A DNA stretch of 64,000 bases, taken from Prorocentrum cordatum (taxonomy: Eukaryota > Sar > Dinophyceae > Prorocentrales > Prorocentraceae). Under the pieces are notes generated by a model. It was not told the DNA's origin and did not search any database. It saw only the letters and a program-made list of their open reading frames with translations. Positions within the stretch are counted from its first letter, which is position 1; each line of letters begins with the position of its first letter. Of the stretch, positions 61,431 to 64,000 are shown piece after piece. The stretch spans positions 284,976-348,975 of the forward strand of contig CAUYUJ010006291.1 in assembly GCA_963575745.1 (NCBI GenBank), given 5' to 3'. The position numbers were made by a program, and so were the translations under genes.

Positions 61431-64000
61431 GGCCGCTAACGTCGGGCACGCCCTGCCATGCCCCCTCTGCCGATTCGCCCCCCCCAGCGCCCTTCTCCGT
61501 CGACCTTCTCGCCGCGCAGCCTCCGCGGGCTTCCTGCTCCGAGGGGTTCCCATGCTGCTGCTGCTGCTGCTCATCCCTCTCCTTCTCCTTCTCCCCGTTG
61601 CTCCCTTCGCATCCTCCGCCCTCGCACCCTCCCCCCCACCCCCACCCCCTCCCATCGCGACGCTTTGGCCTGCTTCGCCTTCCCCATGCCAGTCTCGCAC
61701 ATGTTAATTGCGTGCCTGCGTGGGCGTGGTCCATGTCGGGCGGCCCCTATCCGCCTTCTTCGTGGCTTTCCCCAGGCGGCGTGGCGGCTGCTGCCCACGA
61801 CGAGATCCCGAAGAAGTTGGCTCCCTGCTCCAGATGCGGCGCGGACGCGACGGACATAGGCGCTGACAACTGGGCCTTCATCGTCACCAAGACCGACAGG
61901 AAGGGCGTTGTGACGGAGACCACCATGTACGGCAACGGTTGCAAGAAATGCTGGTGCGTCTACAATATCGGCTTCAGCATGGACGGTAGTTGGTCGCACG
62001 TCTGCGGGAGGTGCAAACTAGAACCTGTATATAACGAGAGCTTCAGCAAGTCGTGCGTCATATGGGAGAAGTCTTTGGACCCATCTCAGAAGGAGTTCTT
62101 CCCGCGGACGGTTACCAAGAACATCCAGGCTGGGGCGAGGGCGTTCATCATTCTGAAGGGGCTCAGGCCAGCCGAGTTCCTGCTGCGCTTCAAGAAGGAG
62201 CACCACGAGTTGGGCATTACCCTGAAGGACCTCCCGCAGCCATTCTACAGCACGGAGAAGTACAAGGGGATCTTGATGCACGATGACGGCCTGTTCCAGA
62301 ACCTCGGTGTCAGGTACGAGTTGTATTACAATGTGGAGATTGAGGACCAGGAGGTGTTCGTGGATCCGACCCGCCAGCTGTATGAGGAACAGGCCTCGAA
62401 GATGCTCGACTACATGACTTGCCCGTCCAAGAACGAGGACGCTTTCGTGAAGCTGTGCAGGAACGCGTCGCTGAGGGTCGAGGACGTCGAGTCCAAGATC
62501 GCTGAGATCGACAAGCCATCGCCCCAAGAGGCACGCGACAACACCCCGAGCAAGACCGATGCGGCGGACGACGAGACGCGCTCAGCGGTCGGCGTGCCGA
62601 CGTTGCACCGCGGGCCCGCTGCTCCCAAGAGGTCGGCTACCAAGAGCACCGTCGAGGACGCCGCCACCGTGAGGTCGCCCCAGGGGTCGCCTCGCGAGGG
62701 TTCCGATGTGGTGAAGAGCTTTCTGGGCGATGACGATCGGCTCAACTTCGATGCCATCCTGAGCGGCGCCACGAAGGCTGGGCACTCGAGGAGGCGCATG
62801 CGAGAGAAGGAGAACCAGCTACGCAAGGTCGGGACGGCTACGGACGTCCAGAAGGCGGACCTCATCAACGAGCGGTTGATGGTCGCCAATGCTGCTGCCG
62901 AGTGCTCGGACCCGAAGCACATCCTTTTCGGGGGGGGAAGAAGGTCACTGAGGAGCTGCAGCTGCTTAGGCAGAATGGCGTCGTGTGGCCTGCGCACCTG
63001 CAGGATGCATGCTTGCACCGCCGCCTGACGAATCTTGTTCCGAATTGGCCTGTCGGGCAGGAGGATTGCGAGTCAAAGTTGGCTACGATGGTCCAGTGGA
63101 TCGTCATGGTGGCTCCGCATGCGGGCGATGCCCCCCCGTGCTTGATTTCGACCCGCTTGAGCCGACAGTTCGGTGCTTCGACTTGACTCGCGCGGAGAAG
63201 ATTGCCAATATCGAGCACTTCGCATCGACGTGCATTATCGTTCCGATCGTGGCGAGCCTCGACGACACCGATGGCGTGATCAGCACCATGAACTTGCGGG
63301 CGCTTGACAATGCCATCTGCGCGAACATCAACGAGGCCATGGAGGCTGACGACATGGATGCGGTTCAGGCGGTGATCTCCCTCACGCGCGCCACGGTTCA
63401 CATTTGCGACACGGCCGACGTCAAGAACCACGGTGCGTTCTTGAAGTTGGTCGGGCCGCAGTGCGACGCTGACCTGGTGAGGAGGGTCGCGCCCGCCATC
63501 GCGATGCCGAGCATCAAGAAGTCCGCCGCGCTGAAGTCGAACTACGACGACATGATGCAGAAGCTCGCCGTGTACCCCCACGCCATCGAAGTCTTCAAGG
63601 GCATCATGAATACTGACCTCTTCGCGGGTTCCCCCTCGCCGACTTCGCCGAGTGCTCGGGAGGCGCTCCTTGCGAACGTCATGGCGTGGGGCTCTGTGAA
63701 GGCTGACTGTAGGAAGGGCGAGGACGCCGCCGTCACCAAGTTGTTGCAGAAGCAGTTGGAAGCGTACTTCGATAGGGCGACGGAGCAGCTGAAAGCGATC
63801 TTGGCGCAGAATGCCCAGTCGGCCGAGCTCGAGGGTTCGGGCACCGCGGTGAGCTTCGCCGAGGCTGTCATCGCGATGATGGACGCCGTGGCCCTCCATC
63901 GTGTGCCTGGCACTGCGATGACTTGGATGATGCGCCGTGCGAAGGCTGAGCTGGTGAAGCCGGTGGTGGCAGCCAGCGAGAGCGAGGAGAAGCTCATGCC
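61313..64000 (+). CDS. spliced gene with N-terminal zinc-binding Cys pairs, runs off the window (whole span)
   Basis: Exon 1 from ATG 61313 (SSRDKRPAGGDGKGSQPKAS, basic) to about 61430, an intron with C-runs, and a long exon from 61776 after the acceptor GCTTTCCCCAG. The long exon holds CSRCGAD, GNGCKKCWCVYN and HVCGRCK (three Cys pairs, zinc-ribbon-like), a folded region of 350 residues, and a helical second half. Frame shifts sit exactly at a G8 run (62930-62937) and a C7 run (63131-63137), so sequencing error is as likely as mutation. I do not recognise the family. A role in binding nucleic acid is inference from the Cys pairs and basic start. Confidence 0.6.
61776..64000 (+). CDS. main exon of the right-edge gene, partial
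   Basis: In order: GVAAAAHDEIPKKLAPCSRC, ETTMYGNGCKKCWCVYNIGF, WSHVCGRCKLEP, then IWEKSLDPSQKEFFPRTVTK, FIILKGLRPAEFLLRFKKEH, YELYYNVEIEDQEVFVDPTR, LYEEQASKMLDYMTCPSKN; a Ser/Pro/Thr hinge (TPSKTDAADDETRS, RSPQGSPREGSD) and RRRMREKENQLRKVGTATDV. After the G8 run the frame is +1 (VTEELQLLRQNGVVWPAHLQ); after the C7 run it shifts again (LTRAEKIANIEHFASTCIIV, LDDTDGVISTMNLRALDNAI) and stays open to the window end (PVVAASESEEKLM). Amino-acid usage stays protein-like through both shifts. Confidence 0.65.

Overview
The window looks like nuclear DNA of a dinoflagellate with a very GC-rich genome (a Prorocentrum-like composition is my guess; the species cannot be fixed from sequence alone). The grounds are two relict dinoflagellate spliced-leader sequences (33942-33963 on +, 27133-27155 on -), spliced genes with GT/GC/GA-type donors and AG|G acceptors, Ty1/copia elements, huge microsatellite-rich introns and very low gene density. 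I saw no tRNA, rRNA, CRISPR or bacterial-type operon.

The left half is a stack of nested mobile elements. An intact-ended but decayed Ty1/copia element (Copia-1, 575-6358, + strand) has 130-bp LTRs, a primer-binding site and a 5-bp target duplication. Next to it lies a second, older copia element (Copia-2, - strand) whose two LTRs are 26 kb apart (6989-7534 and 33341-33939) because other elements jumped into it: foldback elements at 10511-10709, 10938-11125 and 14208-14351, a 1.15-kb inverted-repeat element with a 6-bp target duplication (11647-12795), and a 17.7-kb element with 107-bp terminal inverted repeats and a 5-bp target duplication (14935-32673).

The 17.7-kb element is the most notable object here. 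On its - strand it seems to carry two spliced genes in tandem. Gene A (32165 to 28182, at least five exons) encodes a charged protein of unknown function. Gene B (27133 to 17310, exons about 27133-26020, 25790-25190, 21243-20956 and 20186-17310) encodes a large transposase-like protein and starts right at a relict spliced leader. Its introns are filled with minisatellites, an AT-rich repeat island, (GAT)n, (GA)n and (CAT)n tracts, and its 3' flank holds telomere-like TTAGGG repeats. The last long exon of gene B is broken by two in-frame TGA codons.

Right of Copia-2, a relict spliced leader is followed by a frameshifted, intronless gene for a PAN/Apple-like, cysteine-rich, probably secreted protein (34139-35124), best read as a retroposed cDNA. 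From 35.1 to 44.7 kb there are mostly repeats, including a 90-bp minisatellite at 38.6-39.2 kb, plus an ankyrin-repeat fragment at 41.4 kb. A second, different transposase-like gene lies at 44.76-49.60 kb (+), with an HMG-like segment and a C-terminal Cys/His module. From 49.6 to 58 kb the DNA is mostly non-coding and extremely CpG-rich, with an unusual cluster of palindromic ACAAATTTGT motifs near 55.3 kb. A small basic protein gene is at 58140-58514, and a spliced gene with N-terminal zinc-binding cysteine pairs runs from 61313 off the right edge, with frame shifts at a G8 and a C7 run.
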